NCBI RefSeq assembly: GCF_040702995.1
Contig: NZ_CP159992.1
Span: forward strand, 3,497,501-3,561,500
Source: Paenibacillus sp. AN1007
GTDB lineage: Bacteria; Bacillota; Bacilli; Paenibacillales; Paenibacillaceae
Direction: 5' to 3'
Length of the DNA stretch: 64,000 nt
Shown here piece by piece: positions 51,577 to 61,135 of the stretch. The notes beneath the pieces were generated by a model. That model was not told where the DNA came from and did no database searches. It was given only the letters and a program-made list of their open reading frames with translations. The translations under genes were made by a program, and so were the position numbers. Numbering within the stretch: position 1 is the first letter of the stretch; each line of letters begins with the position of its first letter.

Positions 51577-53205
51577 TTATGTCTGATCCCGGAATTCATT
51601 CGGTGTCATACCATAATGTTTTTTGAACATTTTGCTAAAATATTGCGGATTTTGATACCCCAGTTCGCTCGTAATCTCGTATATTTTTTTATTGGTATGT
51701 TTGAGCAGATACAGTGCGCGCTCCATACGCATGCGAATCATATAGTCTCCCAGACCTTCTCCGGTCTCTGCTTTATAAATTTTAGACAGATACACCGGAT
51801 GTAAATAAACTTTGTCTGCAATCATCTTTACGGAAAGGTCCTGCCCTGTGTCCCGGGTTACAAGTTCCTGCACCTGTTTGATTACATGTCTGCGACTTTG
51901 TACCCCCTCCTGATCCGACTGTTCCTCCTGCAGCTTCGCCAGCATGTCCATCGCCCAGCGCCGCAGCTTCACCGGAGATTGAATCAGCTGATGCGCCAGC
52001 ACCAGATCGAAACCCGCATGATCAATCTCATGCACCAGATGTCCTTGTTTGTGAGCGATATACATAAAAGCATTCGTAACTGACAAGTACATTTCATACG
52101 CATGCTCTCTGGACAAACATACCTTCTCCACCCCGTCAAAGACTGTATTCAACTTCAGTGCCGCGGCATCCCACTGTTTGGTCTCCAGTAATTGAGGTAA
52201 AACAGGTGGTTTATACAGCTCCTCAAGTGCACGTGCAGCATCATTATCGGGGCGTTTGCCGAGGGTCTGCTCCATATCGATGTATAGAATCTGGTGTTCG
52301 CCCGGTCCAGATAGAACAAGAGATCCCAGACTTTTACGATACACGGTAGTCAGGTCGCTGAATGGAAACGGAGGTGTAATCACCATGGACAGATCACCTT
52401 GCAGAAAACGGACCACATGCTCGCGGAATGTCTCTGCAGCACCTTTTAAAGTGACATGATCCATACGGGAGCCTTCAGCTGGCTCCTGATTTTGCAGAAA
52501 CATAACGAGACAATCATGTGGTCCACGGCCGAACCAGACATTGTAATGCTCTCCGAGCACTTCCTCTGCAATATTGCCCACAGCAAAATCCATCAAATCC
52601 AGTGACTGCTGATCCATTCCCGAGAATCGTCCCGCCAGACGAATCAGCATCATCGCAGCTGGCCGTTCAGGTTCCATATGAAGCTCATACTCCTTCAACT
52701 GCTCCCGAAGAGCTTTAGGCGTTATCTCCCGGCCAAGCAGTACATCATGCATCAGAATCTCCCGCAAAATTTTGTAATCGGACTTACGGCTGTACAAGAG
52801 CCGATGATACTTGTCAAACTCATCCCATTCATCACGCACGGAGGTAATCGCCGCAGATACGGAACTCATAAACTCATCATCGTTAACCGGCTTCAAAATA
52901 TAATCCGCTGCATGCAGCTGAATCGCTTTTTTGGCATAATCAAAGTCACTGTGCCCGGTCAGTAAAATACATCGCACGTGCGGCCAGCGCCGATTCACCT
53001 CGGCAATCAGATCAAGGCCTGTCATTCCAGGCATACGAATATCTGTCACAACAATATCAACCGCATTCTCCTCCATAATTGCCAGAGCTTCCTTACCCGA
53101 TGCAGCTCGCAGTACAGTGGATACTCCAAGTTCCCCCCAAGGAATCGTTAGCTCTAGGCTTTCCGTTACATACGTTTCATCATCAACAAGCAGGATATCG
53201 ATCAA
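51577..53205 (-). CDS. YesN-type response regulator with AraC output domain
   Basis: The product is 542 residues. The receiver domain (1-120) has the acidic pocket in LLVDDETY, phospho-Asp in DIVVTDIRMPG and Lys in YILKPVND. A long middle linker (about 130-430) is followed by an AraC double HTH (about 440-540: VKMIADKVYLHPVYLSKIYK and ITSELGYQNPQYFSKMFKKH). The start is TTG with GGGAGGG upstream. It is encoded after the YesM-type kinase and before the galactan transporter, which it presumably activates. Confidence 0.92.
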   Translation of the reverse strand: MIDILLVDDETYVTESLELTIPWGELGVSTVLRAASGKEALAIMEENAVDIVVTDIRMPGMTGLDLIAEVNRRWPHVRCILLTGHSDFDYAKKAIQLHAADYILKPVNDDEFMSSVSAAITSVRDEWDEFDKYHRLLYSRKSDYKILREILMHDVLLGREITPKALREQLKEYELHMEPERPAAMMLIRLAGRFSGMDQQSLDLMDFAVGNIAEEVLGEHYNVWFGRGPHDCLVMFLQNQEPAEGSRMDHVTLKGAAETFREHVVRFLQGDLSMVITPPFPFSDLTTVYRKSLGSLVLSGPGEHQILYIDMEQTLGKRPDNDAARALEELYKPPVLPQLLETKQWDAAALKLNTVFDGVEKVCLSREHAYEMYLSVTNAFMYIAHKQGHLVHEIDHAGFDLVLAHQLIQSPVKLRRWAMDMLAKLQEEQSDQEGVQSRRHVIKQVQELVTRDTGQDLSVKMIADKVYLHPVYLSKIYKAETGEGLGDYMIRMRMERALYLLKHTNKKIYEITSELGYQNPQYFSKMFKKHYGMTPNEFRDQT

Positions 53206-53271
53206 TTGAATCCCTCCCCATTTCCGCTTCGTAAAATTAAATTCTGCATGTACACAGGAACTTACATATGA

Positions 53272-55026
53272 TTACTTTTCTTGTTCCGCAGAGCGCTCCT
53301 CTTCTACCGGCCACGACAGAACTACACGAACTCCGCCCAGTTCCGATTCGGTAATGTGAATGCCGCCCTTCTCCCCGTACTTCAGCTGAAGTCTCTGATT
53401 CACGTTCCACAATCCGCAGCCCATCTCCTGATCCATCGAACCTGTAAGTTTGATCATCAGCGCTTCACGTGCCGCTTGTGTCATCCCTTGACCATCATTT
53501 TCAACAATCAGAAGCATTTGTCCATCCCGTTTCTCCCCGGACACTCTGATCTCCCCAGCTTCTGCGTCCGCTTCGATTCCATGGATGACCGCATTTTCAA
53601 CCAAAGGCTGTACGATCAGCGGCGGCACTTCAATGTGCAGCATCTCCTCTGGCAGATCAAGCGTATAATGGATACGCTCCATGCGCATTCGCTGAATCTC
53701 CAAATAGTTGGTTACAAATTCGATCTCCTCGGATAAAGGAACCAGATCCCGCTCCTGCCTTGTTGTATATCTGTAGTACCTTGACAGATTGTGGGACATA
53801 GCCACAACGGCATCCACTCGCTTCAACTTCGCCATACTCGTAATGAACGAGAAACAGTTATAGAAGAAATGCGGGTTAATCTGTGACTGCAGCTGCTTTA
53901 ACCGGGCTTCCCGAACATGAATCTGCTCCAGATATACGTGCTCAAACAACTGCTGAATTTTTTCCACCATGGAATTGAAGCGCTCGGACAGGAAGCTGAA
54001 CTCATTGCGCCCTTTCGGCTGAATTCGTACCGAGTAATCCTCCTGCTTCAACCGCTGGAAACCGCGAATCAACTGTTTTACAGGCACCTGAACCTGCACA
54101 TATAACAGATACGCAGCAACACAGCTCATCAGCAGCAGACAGATCATGGCTGAATAAAACAGGATATTCGACTGATGGATCGGTTTCAGGATATCCGACA
54201 GCGGCATGTAATCTACGAGATACCAGCCGGTTGTACTGGATTTCACGGAATTGACCATGTATGGCTCTCCGTCGATGTTTACCGTGCGGTTTTCTACGTC
54301 CTGCAATTTACGGCTGGATAATTCTTTAATCAGTTGATCTGTCAAAGAATGGTCTGATGTCCGATTGTAAATCACACCTGTTTCTTCACGAAAATAGAAC
54401 GGGTCATGCCTGCCGTCCCCTTTAAATTTATCCAGCATATCCCGGATATTATCACTGTCAAACTCAAGCTTGATAATCGTTTCCGCATTTTCGGCAGGGT
54501 TCTCGATTCCATACGGAGATACCGTAATCCAGCTGAACATAAAACGTTCCTGCTGCCTATCCTTGACTTTGTGAACATCCCAGCCTGAAATGATATTTTG
54601 TTTTAACGCCTGCTTGTCATACGTGCGGGCATCCCGTTCCGAGATCACTCTGCCCAGTGATGGGGAATACAGATATAACTTGGTTTCCCAATTGGATGAG
54701 CTTTCTTGAATACTCAGCTTATTCTGAATTCGTTTGACCAGATTGATCGCATCCAGATCGAAATAGCTGCTCTCCGCGAATATGCGCCGGAAGCTGGCAA
54801 TATCGGGGTCATGGATCAGCAGATTGGGCCATGAGGATAACAGCTCGATATGGGTATTGACCTGGTTTTGAAAGAACTCAAGCTGATTACTGTTTGAACG
54901 GTTAAGCTCGGCCCGCAGTACAGCTGTTGTTTTATGATTAGAGTACCAGTATAGGAGCACTACGGGAATCAGCATGATTAGAATTAAAATGACCATTTTG
55001 GAAAACAGATTTGTCCGGTATGACAT
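53272..55026 (-). CDS. YesM-type sensor histidine kinase
   Basis: The product is 584 residues. Membrane segment 1 is about 10-28, the extracellular Cache-type sensor about 30-285, membrane segment 2 about 290-312, HAMP about 313-365, then the His_kinase domain with phospho-His in QSQINPHFFYN (about 390) and HATPase_c (PPLIVQPLVENAVIHG, GQGMTQAAREAL). It forms a pair with the following YesN-type regulator. It probably senses a galactan fragment or the loaded binding protein. Confidence 0.9.
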   Translation of the reverse strand: MSYRTNLFSKMVILILIMLIPVVLLYWYSNHKTTAVLRAELNRSNSNQLEFFQNQVNTHIELLSSWPNLLIHDPDIASFRRIFAESSYFDLDAINLVKRIQNKLSIQESSSNWETKLYLYSPSLGRVISERDARTYDKQALKQNIISGWDVHKVKDRQQERFMFSWITVSPYGIENPAENAETIIKLEFDSDNIRDMLDKFKGDGRHDPFYFREETGVIYNRTSDHSLTDQLIKELSSRKLQDVENRTVNIDGEPYMVNSVKSSTTGWYLVDYMPLSDILKPIHQSNILFYSAMICLLLMSCVAAYLLYVQVQVPVKQLIRGFQRLKQEDYSVRIQPKGRNEFSFLSERFNSMVEKIQQLFEHVYLEQIHVREARLKQLQSQINPHFFYNCFSFITSMAKLKRVDAVVAMSHNLSRYYRYTTRQERDLVPLSEEIEFVTNYLEIQRMRMERIHYTLDLPEEMLHIEVPPLIVQPLVENAVIHGIEADAEAGEIRVSGEKRDGQMLLIVENDGQGMTQAAREALMIKLTGSMDQEMGCGLWNVNQRLQLKYGEKGGIHITESELGGVRVVLSWPVEEERSAEQEK

Positions 55027-55358
55027 GGAAGTTCATCTCGCTTCATCTAGATTTTGTCGTGACATTAATTGTAGTCATGCCAGCTGTAAATACAATCTAT
55101 TTCTTGAACATGAGCTGCACTGCCCACTTAGATGCTTTAAAAAGTCAGAACTCCCCACTATTTATCGTAAGCGTGATCAACGCTGCGGAAAAGGAGATAA
55201 TAGCAAGTTTTCAGCACTAAATTCAACTTCTGCGCATGAAAAAAGCCGGGGGCAGCCGGCTCTGTTCGTATATACCAATTTGACCATTCATTGTTTCTTC
55301 CTACAGATGATTCACGATACTGCTCTATGTACTTGAATCTAAAGTCTGTATCCGCCTA
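55027..55358. other. 332-base spacer
   Basis: It holds the upstream region of the kinase gene (minus strand) and the terminator of the membrane protein gene at 55237-55261. No gene, cre site or clear promoter was seen. Confidence 0.5.
55237..55261 (-). terminator. Terminator of the membrane protein gene
   Basis: AGCCGG-CTGCCC-CCGGCT followed by TTTTTTC on the minus strand. Confidence 0.7.
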
Positions 55359-56057
55359 CTATGGAATATCATAATCAAATACGGTATTGGTTCCATCCAC
55401 CGCCACATCAAGTACGATATCATTCAGATTCCCACTAACCTGCAGCGGACAAGCTGCCATACCGGAAAATTCAAGTTTTCCTGTGAATGTCTTCCGGGGT
55501 TCAATCCGGATCGGTATCGCCTGCAGCTCAACCGACTGTAAGGATGCAGAAAGCGGATCATCCTGTTTACGATAACTTCCGGCCAAATCAGGCTTAACCA
55601 TGGCGGCGACCGCCGAACTGCTGTAATTTTTCAGCGTCAGTTTACAGGTTGCCAGTGCTTGTCCATTCGATGAAACATCGTAAGTACACGAGCTGTCATT
55701 CTGCATATAAGATATACTGCTCATGCCCGTAGATCCCCATTTCACCACGTACATCAGCTTGTCTGTCATATAAGAATAACTGAATATGATGATCAGAACA
55801 GCAATCCATAACGTTCTTGCCATAAGCGGGAACTTGTGCATCATCTCCTTGCGTGTAAGGTAATATCCACAGGCCAGCATGCCAAGTCCAAAGTAGATCG
55901 TGATATGTACACCGCTTAAATAGGATGTTGTATACGGCGAAATGCCAATGGATAACAGCAGCGAATCGCCTACTGAAAAACCGAGATGATGTTTAAAGGT
56001 AAAGATGATCGCAAACAGCAGTAAAGTCCCAGAGAATGCAAGTCTGATTCTCCTCAC
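55359..56057 (-). CDS. Membrane protein of unknown function with C-terminal extracytoplasmic domain
   Basis: The product is 232 residues. Three or four hydrophobic segments lie in the first 100 residues (LAFSGTLLLFAIIFTF, ITIYFGLGMLACGYYL, TLWIAVLIIIFSYSY). A polar, beta-rich domain of about 130 residues (110-232) follows, with three Cys (SCTYDV, ATCKLTLKNYSSS, MAACPLQVSG). The start is GTG with GGAGG upstream. No family was recognised and no neighbour suggests a role; it lies alone between the two sugar-transport loci. Confidence 0.7.
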   Translation of the reverse strand: MRRIRLAFSGTLLLFAIIFTFKHHLGFSVGDSLLLSIGISPYTTSYLSGVHITIYFGLGMLACGYYLTRKEMMHKFPLMARTLWIAVLIIIFSYSYMTDKLMYVVKWGSTGMSSISYMQNDSSCTYDVSSNGQALATCKLTLKNYSSSAVAAMVKPDLAGSYRKQDDPLSASLQSVELQAIPIRIEPRKTFTGKLEFSGMAACPLQVSGNLNDIVLDVAVDGTNTVFDYDIP

Positions 56058-56125
56058 GCAAACACCTCCTAATCAGCCACCTGATTATATCATATTTTTC
56101 CTATTTTTGATTTACAATCCAAACA

Positions 56126-56160
56126 CAAAAAAAAGACGTTACCGTTTTAACGGTAACGTC
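56126..56160 (-). terminator. Terminator of the broken solute-binding protein gene
   Basis: GACGTTACCGTT-TT-AACGGTAACGTC, a perfect 12-bp stem, followed by TTTTTTTTG on the minus strand. Confidence 0.9.
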
Positions 56161-56188
56161 CTTTATGATCTAATGAATGCAGTCCATG

Positions 56189-57297
56189 TTATTTTTTCGC
56201 CAGGAATGCATCCAGCTGCTCCTGTTTGGCCGCGATAATTTTATCGATGCCTGCTGCTTTTAATTTTTCCAGATATTTCGGAATCATTTCATTCGGGTCA
56301 ACAGCACCCGAGGTCATCCCCGGCTTGAACTGTTTATTGACGTTATTTACAGCCGCAATTTCATTTTTAACCGACTGGCTGTTGAAGGTGAAACCAAGGG
56401 CAGGCGATTTCACGCCTTTGGCATTAAACTCTTTGAACTTCTCCCATTTCTGCGGATCTTCGTTATCCCACAGATAGTTCAGGAACTGGTTACCGAGCTG
56501 CCACTGTGCACCCGGATTGTAGGTACGGCTGTTGGCATCGACACCATCAGGCAGTTTGATGATATTATCCTGTCCTTCAACCTTCACATAGTGTTTACCC
56601 TCAATACCAAAGTTCAGCAGATTGTTGATCTCTTTGTCAGAGTGAAGCAGATTAATGACCTGCATCGCTTTTTCTGGCTGTTCAGAAGAACGGGAGATCG
56701 CAAGCATTGCACCCGATGCATCTCCTGTTGTAATCGTTGGACTGGTCATCTCAATTTGCGTGAGTGGGTGTCCTACATACCCTTCTTCTTCCTTGTCTTT
56801 ACCTGGCTTCATACCATCGGTCCACATAAAGGCTTTTCCGGCTTTCGCCTGGTCTTTCGGGAATACGTTGGATGTTGCTGCATCACTGTTAATATAACCT
56901 GCTTGATACCATTTACGCGCAAGCTCGGCCGCTTCTTTGAATTCCGGTGTTTCCACTTCATTCAGCACGGTTGTCTCACCTGCTGTCTTAGAGATCACAC
57001 CCGGTACAGAGGCATCACCGAGCCCCAGTCCACCGCATTGATTTTGATCGTGGCTCCAATCTTGGGCTCCATCTTTTTGTTAATCTCCGCTTCCACAAGT
57101 GCAACATCCTTCTGAGGTGTGCCCGGGTAGAATAAGGAAACCTCGTAAGGTTTTTCAGTATTGCCTGCATTCGGTGTACTGCCTTCGGCCCCCGGCGATG
57201 CTGTGCCCCCCTTGTCGGACGAACAGCCAGCAAGTACCAGAGCTAATGTCATGGCTGCCGCTGTCATACGTGACCATACCTTTAACGATTGAACCAA
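56189..57297 (-). pseudogene. Extracellular solute-binding lipoprotein, broken by internal deletion
   Basis: The first piece (57297 to 56995, TTG start with GGAGGGG) has a signal peptide, lipobox LAGCS at 22-26 and a normal mature N-terminus up to D90-W91-G92-S93, then runs into a stop after seven foreign residues. The second piece (56998 to 56189, 269 codons, readable back to GDASVPG) is the C-terminal part of the same kind of sugar-binding protein. The pieces are in different frames and join at GGCTCGG (57018-57024). Relatives are about 490-510 residues, so about 120-140 are missing. The second piece has no signal peptide. The gene follows the two permease genes and keeps its terminator. 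Confidence 0.85.
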
Positions 57298-57328
57298 TTG
57301 AACCCCTCCTGTTCATATGATGGACCCT

Positions 57329-57362
57329 TTACCGTTTAACCCCAATTCCAAATAAACGGTAA
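57329..57362. repeat. Perfect inverted repeat between permease and binding-protein genes
   Basis: TTACCGTTTA-N14-TAAACGGTAA, with 10-bp arms and no T-tract. It could be an mRNA-stabilising intercistronic hairpin or an operator. Confidence 0.6.
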
Positions 57363-57426
57363 GCATTTCTATATATGCCCTTTCGTCTACCTCGGGTTGA
57401 CCTTCCCCGCTCCCTAACCGGCTGGG

Positions 57427-58335
57427 TTATCCCTTCACAGCACCTACGGTCAGACCTTTGATGAAGTAACGCTGGAAGAATGGATATGCCAGTACGATTG
57501 GACCTATACCGACGACGGCCATCGCCATCTGCAGCGTTTTGTTCGGCAGATTAAGAATTCCGCCCTGTGACGAGATCTGTGAAGAAACGTTGGAGTTGGT
57601 TGTTAAATATTGAATATCGAGCAGCGTCCGGTACATAAGGTACTGAAGGCTGATCGTCCGGTTATCGGAAATAAAAATCATACTAAGATACCAGTCATTC
57701 CAATAGTTCAGCGTACTAAACAGGGCGACGGTTGCCATAACAGGCAGCGAAAGCGGTAATACAATCCGCAAAAACGTTTTCAACTCACCTGCTCCATCAA
57801 TGCGTGCCGATTCCAGAATGGATACCGGAATAGAGTTGGCAAAGAAGGTACGCATGACCAGTACGAAGAACGGTGATAACAGCAGTGGTAATATAAGGGC
57901 AAAAATCGAGTTTTTCAAATCCAGCACGTTGACATAGACCAGATACCAGGGAACAAGTCCCCCGTTAAACAGCATCGTGAAGAAGATGAAAAAAGCGAAC
58001 CAGCCGCGGTACGGCAAATCTCTCCGCGAAAGCGGATAGGCATAGAGCGCGGTCAGCGCAACACTCGTGATTGTACCTACGACAGTAACAATGATTGAGA
58101 TTCCATACGAGTGAATGATCTGATCCATATCTTTGAACAGGAATTCATAGGCCGTGAGGCTGAATTTCTCCGGGATCAGCTTGTAACCATTCGCAATAAC
58201 GGTTGTCTCGTCCGAGAAAGAGATGGCGAAGACCAGTATGATTGGCACGATACAGGCAATGGCGTAGAAGAGAAACATAAAGTGAATAACACCAGCGGAA
58301 CGCCGGGATACAGCTAAGGGGTCACGTGTTTTCAA
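57427..58335 (-). CDS. Sugar ABC transporter permease (MalG/YtcP type)
   Basis: The product is about 302 residues with six membrane segments. The EAA loop is ESARIDGAGELKTFLRIVLP and the end RYFIKGLTVGAVKG is the group hallmark. The frame opens at a TTG at 58356, but AGGAGG lies inside that stretch, so the TTG at 58335 is the likely start. It lies 17 bases after its partner permease. The intended binding protein downstream is broken, so the transporter may be inactive or use another binding protein. Confidence 0.88.
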   Translation of the reverse strand: MKTRDPLAVSRRSAGVIHFMFLFYAIACIVPIILVFAISFSDETTVIANGYKLIPEKFSLTAYEFLFKDMDQIIHSYGISIIVTVVGTITSVALTALYAYPLSRRDLPYRGWFAFFIFFTMLFNGGLVPWYLVYVNVLDLKNSIFALILPLLLSPFFVLVMRTFFANSIPVSILESARIDGAGELKTFLRIVLPLSLPVMATVALFSTLNYWNDWYLSMIFISDNRTISLQYLMYRTLLDIQYLTTNSNVSSQISSQGGILNLPNKTLQMAMAVVGIGPIVLAYPFFQRYFIKGLTVGAVKG

Positions 58336-58352
58336 AACTGACTTGCCTCCTC

Positions 58353-59339
58353 TCAAAATAATGCATTATCTTTGTCAATCCGTCTGACGATGGTATTGGA
58401 CACCAGCACCAGTACGAAGCCGACAATCGCTTGGTATAGACCTGCTGCAGATGACATCCCGATATCTCCACCGATAAGGAATGTTCGATATACATACGTA
58501 TCAAGTACGTTGGTTACAGGGAACAGCGCGCCTGATTCCAGCGGGACCTGATAGAACAAGCTGAAGTCTGCATAGAAAATACGACCAATCTGTAGCAGTG
58601 TCATAATGACAATCAGCGGAATCAGAAACGGAATCGTAATAAAACGAATCTGATGCCACTTCGATGCACCATCCAGCACAGCTGCCTCATAGTACTCTTC
58701 GTCAATGCCCACAACAGCGGCCAGATAAATGACGGCATAATAACCGATATTTTTCCATGTATTCACGAGCGGCAGGATGTACGGCCAATACTTCGGTTCA
58801 GAGTACCAGTCAATTGGCTGACCTCCGAACATTTGCAGAATCGTTGAGTTCATAAATCCCGAATCCTTACCGAGGAAAGCGAGTACAAGATAACTAACTA
58901 CGATCATCGATAAAAAATAAGGCAGGAGCATCAGCGACTGATACAGTTTGGACATCGCTTTGTTTTTGACTTCGTTGAGCAGAATAGCGAGACCCACACC
59001 GACAAGCAGATTGAGTGCAATAAACACGGTGTTGTATGCAAGCGTGTTTCGTGTAATCTCCCATGCATCGCTGGTGGAGAACAGGTACTTAAAGTTGTCC
59101 CACCCACTCCACGGGCTTCCCCATATTCCGTCCGCGTAGTTTACATTTTTGAATGCGATCAGAACGCCGAACATCGGCATATAATTGTTTACCAGCAGAA
59201 ACAGAATGCCTGGCAGAAACATCAGGTAAAGCACCTTGTATTTGCCAAGATTGTGCAGCACGGACTTGCGTTTTCGAATTGTGCCTTCCGGTATCTCCGA
59301 TATTCGTACGCCCTTACCCGCTTGGGGTTGTGTCTTCAT
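58353..59339 (-). CDS. Sugar ABC transporter permease (LplB type)
   Basis: The product is 328 residues. A basic cytoplasmic N-terminus of about 35 residues is followed by six membrane segments, with the EAA loop YEAAVLDGASKWHQIRFITI. AGGGAG precedes the ATG. First gene of the second ABC set, directly downstream of the second YesM/YesN pair and its terminator. The substrate is unknown: no glycosidase lies next to this set. Confidence 0.9.
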   Translation of the reverse strand: MKTQPQAGKGVRISEIPEGTIRKRKSVLHNLGKYKVLYLMFLPGILFLLVNNYMPMFGVLIAFKNVNYADGIWGSPWSGWDNFKYLFSTSDAWEITRNTLAYNTVFIALNLLVGVGLAILLNEVKNKAMSKLYQSLMLLPYFLSMIVVSYLVLAFLGKDSGFMNSTILQMFGGQPIDWYSEPKYWPYILPLVNTWKNIGYYAVIYLAAVVGIDEEYYEAAVLDGASKWHQIRFITIPFLIPLIVIMTLLQIGRIFYADFSLFYQVPLESGALFPVTNVLDTYVYRTFLIGGDIGMSSAAGLYQAIVGFVLVLVSNTIVRRIDKDNALF

Positions 59340-59495
59340 AACGTGTTCTCCCTCACTCCTCTTGAATTCTTCCTCAGGATGAAGCTCCGTTGCGCCTCCT
59401 GTGGTTCAAGTATACGGCGGGGCGATCAAGTCCTCTATCTGCTGTGGTGACCTGTTCAATGATCAAATTATGACTTTTGTTCCATAAACAGCATA

Positions 59496-59519
59496 CAAAA
59501 GGCGCAGCATGCTGCGCCT
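59496..59519 (-). terminator. Terminator after the second YesN-type gene
   Basis: AGGCGCAGCATGCTGCGCCT, a perfect 20-bp palindrome, followed by TTTTG on the minus strand, 2 bases past the stop codon. Confidence 0.75.
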
Positions 59520-59521
59520 GA

Positions 59522-61135
59522 TTACACGGTTCTGGATTGTTTGCGAAACTCCTGAGGGGTGATGCCGGTACATTTTTTGAACATTTTCGTAAAATGGGAG
59601 TAATTATAGTAACCGACCTTGCCTGCGATATCCGTCACCTTGACGGTGGATTGAGACAAAAGCGTTTTGGCCATGGCTACTCTGCGCTGCAGAATAAATT
59701 CGGATAAAGACATGCCTTTCTCCTTACGAAACAAACGGGACAGATAAGCAGGGTTAAATCCGGCAAACGCAGCCAGTTCCTCACGCATCAGCTCTTCGCC
59801 GATATGGTTTTCGATGTAAATACACAGCTGATCCACAATCGACATCGGATTCTGATCATTCGGGTACAGTACCGGAATGACACGATCAATGAGATCGAGT
59901 GTCCACTGCTTCAACTGCGGAAGCGATCTTGTAACCATGGCTTCTTCGGGCTCTCGCTCTCCCGGGTACAGGCTGCGGATCGACACATTATTCTGATGCA
60001 GCAGCGGATAGACTACGTGCAGCATCGCATGATAGTAAAGACGCAGCATCTCCGGGGACAGTCCTTCCTGGGCAGCAAGAAGCTCGAAGATTTCATGCAC
60101 ACGTTCGCGCAGATCATCTACTTTACCGGTCTCAAAAAGAACGGACAGTTCCGAGAACCACGGAATGGGTAAAAAGCGATCTTCATGATGCCGCTCACGC
60201 TCATCATAAACAAATACCTCTTCCAGTTCCTTAATGTTCCGCCGCTCCATGTCCATAAGGTCATTCAGCATGCCCTGCAGTTCGGTCACGGCTACCGGCG
60301 CCCCTACGTAACAGGACAAACGGCAGTAGAAGTAGGTGCCGCATTCCTGAATGTACCGTTCACAACGCTGCTCCGCCTCTCGGGCAGTGAGAATGACACC
60401 GTCCTGTTCGTAGGCCAGTACAATATTCAATCCGCTGTGGTCCTGAAACACTTCACCCGATTTGTCCCCCAGCAGTACTTCCTTGGCCGCATTACGGAGT
60501 GCGTATTCCAGCACCTCTTCGTCGCGCAGATTAAATTCACGGACCCATTCCTCCACCGATATGACGATAGGCAGTACGCGTGCCTTGGGATCAATCTCTG
60601 CACCATACAGTTCTGCAAGTTCCTGCAGCCGCTGCGGAGTTAGCGTGCTCCGCTGGGATACTGCATCCTTCCAGAATCGTTCGGTCAGCAGCGGTTTATG
60701 TGTTTTCCAACGTTTGTATACGATTTCGTAAACTTCATTCGTCCGTGTGCGCTGTTCCCCATCCCTGATCTTCTCCAAAGCTCGTGCAACTACTTTCAGC
60801 AGCTGGTCTGCAGGGGCCGGTTTCAACAAATAATCAAAACTGTTCAATTTGATAGCTGTCTGAGCATAATCGAACAGGGCGTGCCCCGTCAGAAAAATAG
60901 TCAGGATGGCTGGGTCATGCTTTAATACCCAGCTCTGCAGGTCCAACCCGGTCTCCCCAGGCATCTCGATGTCACAGATCAGAATGTCGATGGCATGTGT
61001 ACGGATAACCTGTCTTGCCTCTTCGACATCACACGCACCAAACACCTGATCGATTCCGGCTGCCTTCCAGTCTACACCCTCCAGCATGGCCTGTAAGGCG
61101 TACACTTCATCATCCACGATCAACAGGTTCCGCAT
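59522..61135 (-). CDS. YesN-type response regulator with AraC output domain
   Basis: The product is 537 residues. The receiver domain has LLIVDDEVYA, phospho-Asp in DILICDIEMPG and Lys in YLLKPAPAD. A middle region of about 300 residues precedes the AraC double HTH (about 430-535: LAAFAGFNPAYLSRLFRKEK and IAGKVGYYNYSHFTKMFKKC). AAGGAGG precedes the ATG. Its start overlaps the end of the kinase gene by 26 bases. It presumably activates the adjacent ABC permease operon. Confidence 0.92.
   Translation of the reverse strand: MRNLLIVDDEVYALQAMLEGVDWKAAGIDQVFGACDVEEARQVIRTHAIDILICDIEMPGETGLDLQSWVLKHDPAILTIFLTGHALFDYAQTAIKLNSFDYLLKPAPADQLLKVVARALEKIRDGEQRTRTNEVYEIVYKRWKTHKPLLTERFWKDAVSQRSTLTPQRLQELAELYGAEIDPKARVLPIVISVEEWVREFNLRDEEVLEYALRNAAKEVLLGDKSGEVFQDHSGLNIVLAYEQDGVILTAREAEQRCERYIQECGTYFYCRLSCYVGAPVAVTELQGMLNDLMDMERRNIKELEEVFVYDERERHHEDRFLPIPWFSELSVLFETGKVDDLRERVHEIFELLAAQEGLSPEMLRLYYHAMLHVVYPLLHQNNVSIRSLYPGEREPEEAMVTRSLPQLKQWTLDLIDRVIPVLYPNDQNPMSIVDQLCIYIENHIGEELMREELAAFAGFNPAYLSRLFRKEKGMSLSEFILQRRVAMAKTLLSQSTVKVTDIAGKVGYYNYSHFTKMFKKCTGITPQEFRKQSRTV

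Noticed and set aside
56189..57297. Programmed frameshift joining the two parts of the binding protein
   Set aside because: About 120-140 residues are missing at the junction and no slippery sequence is seen, so deletion explains it better.
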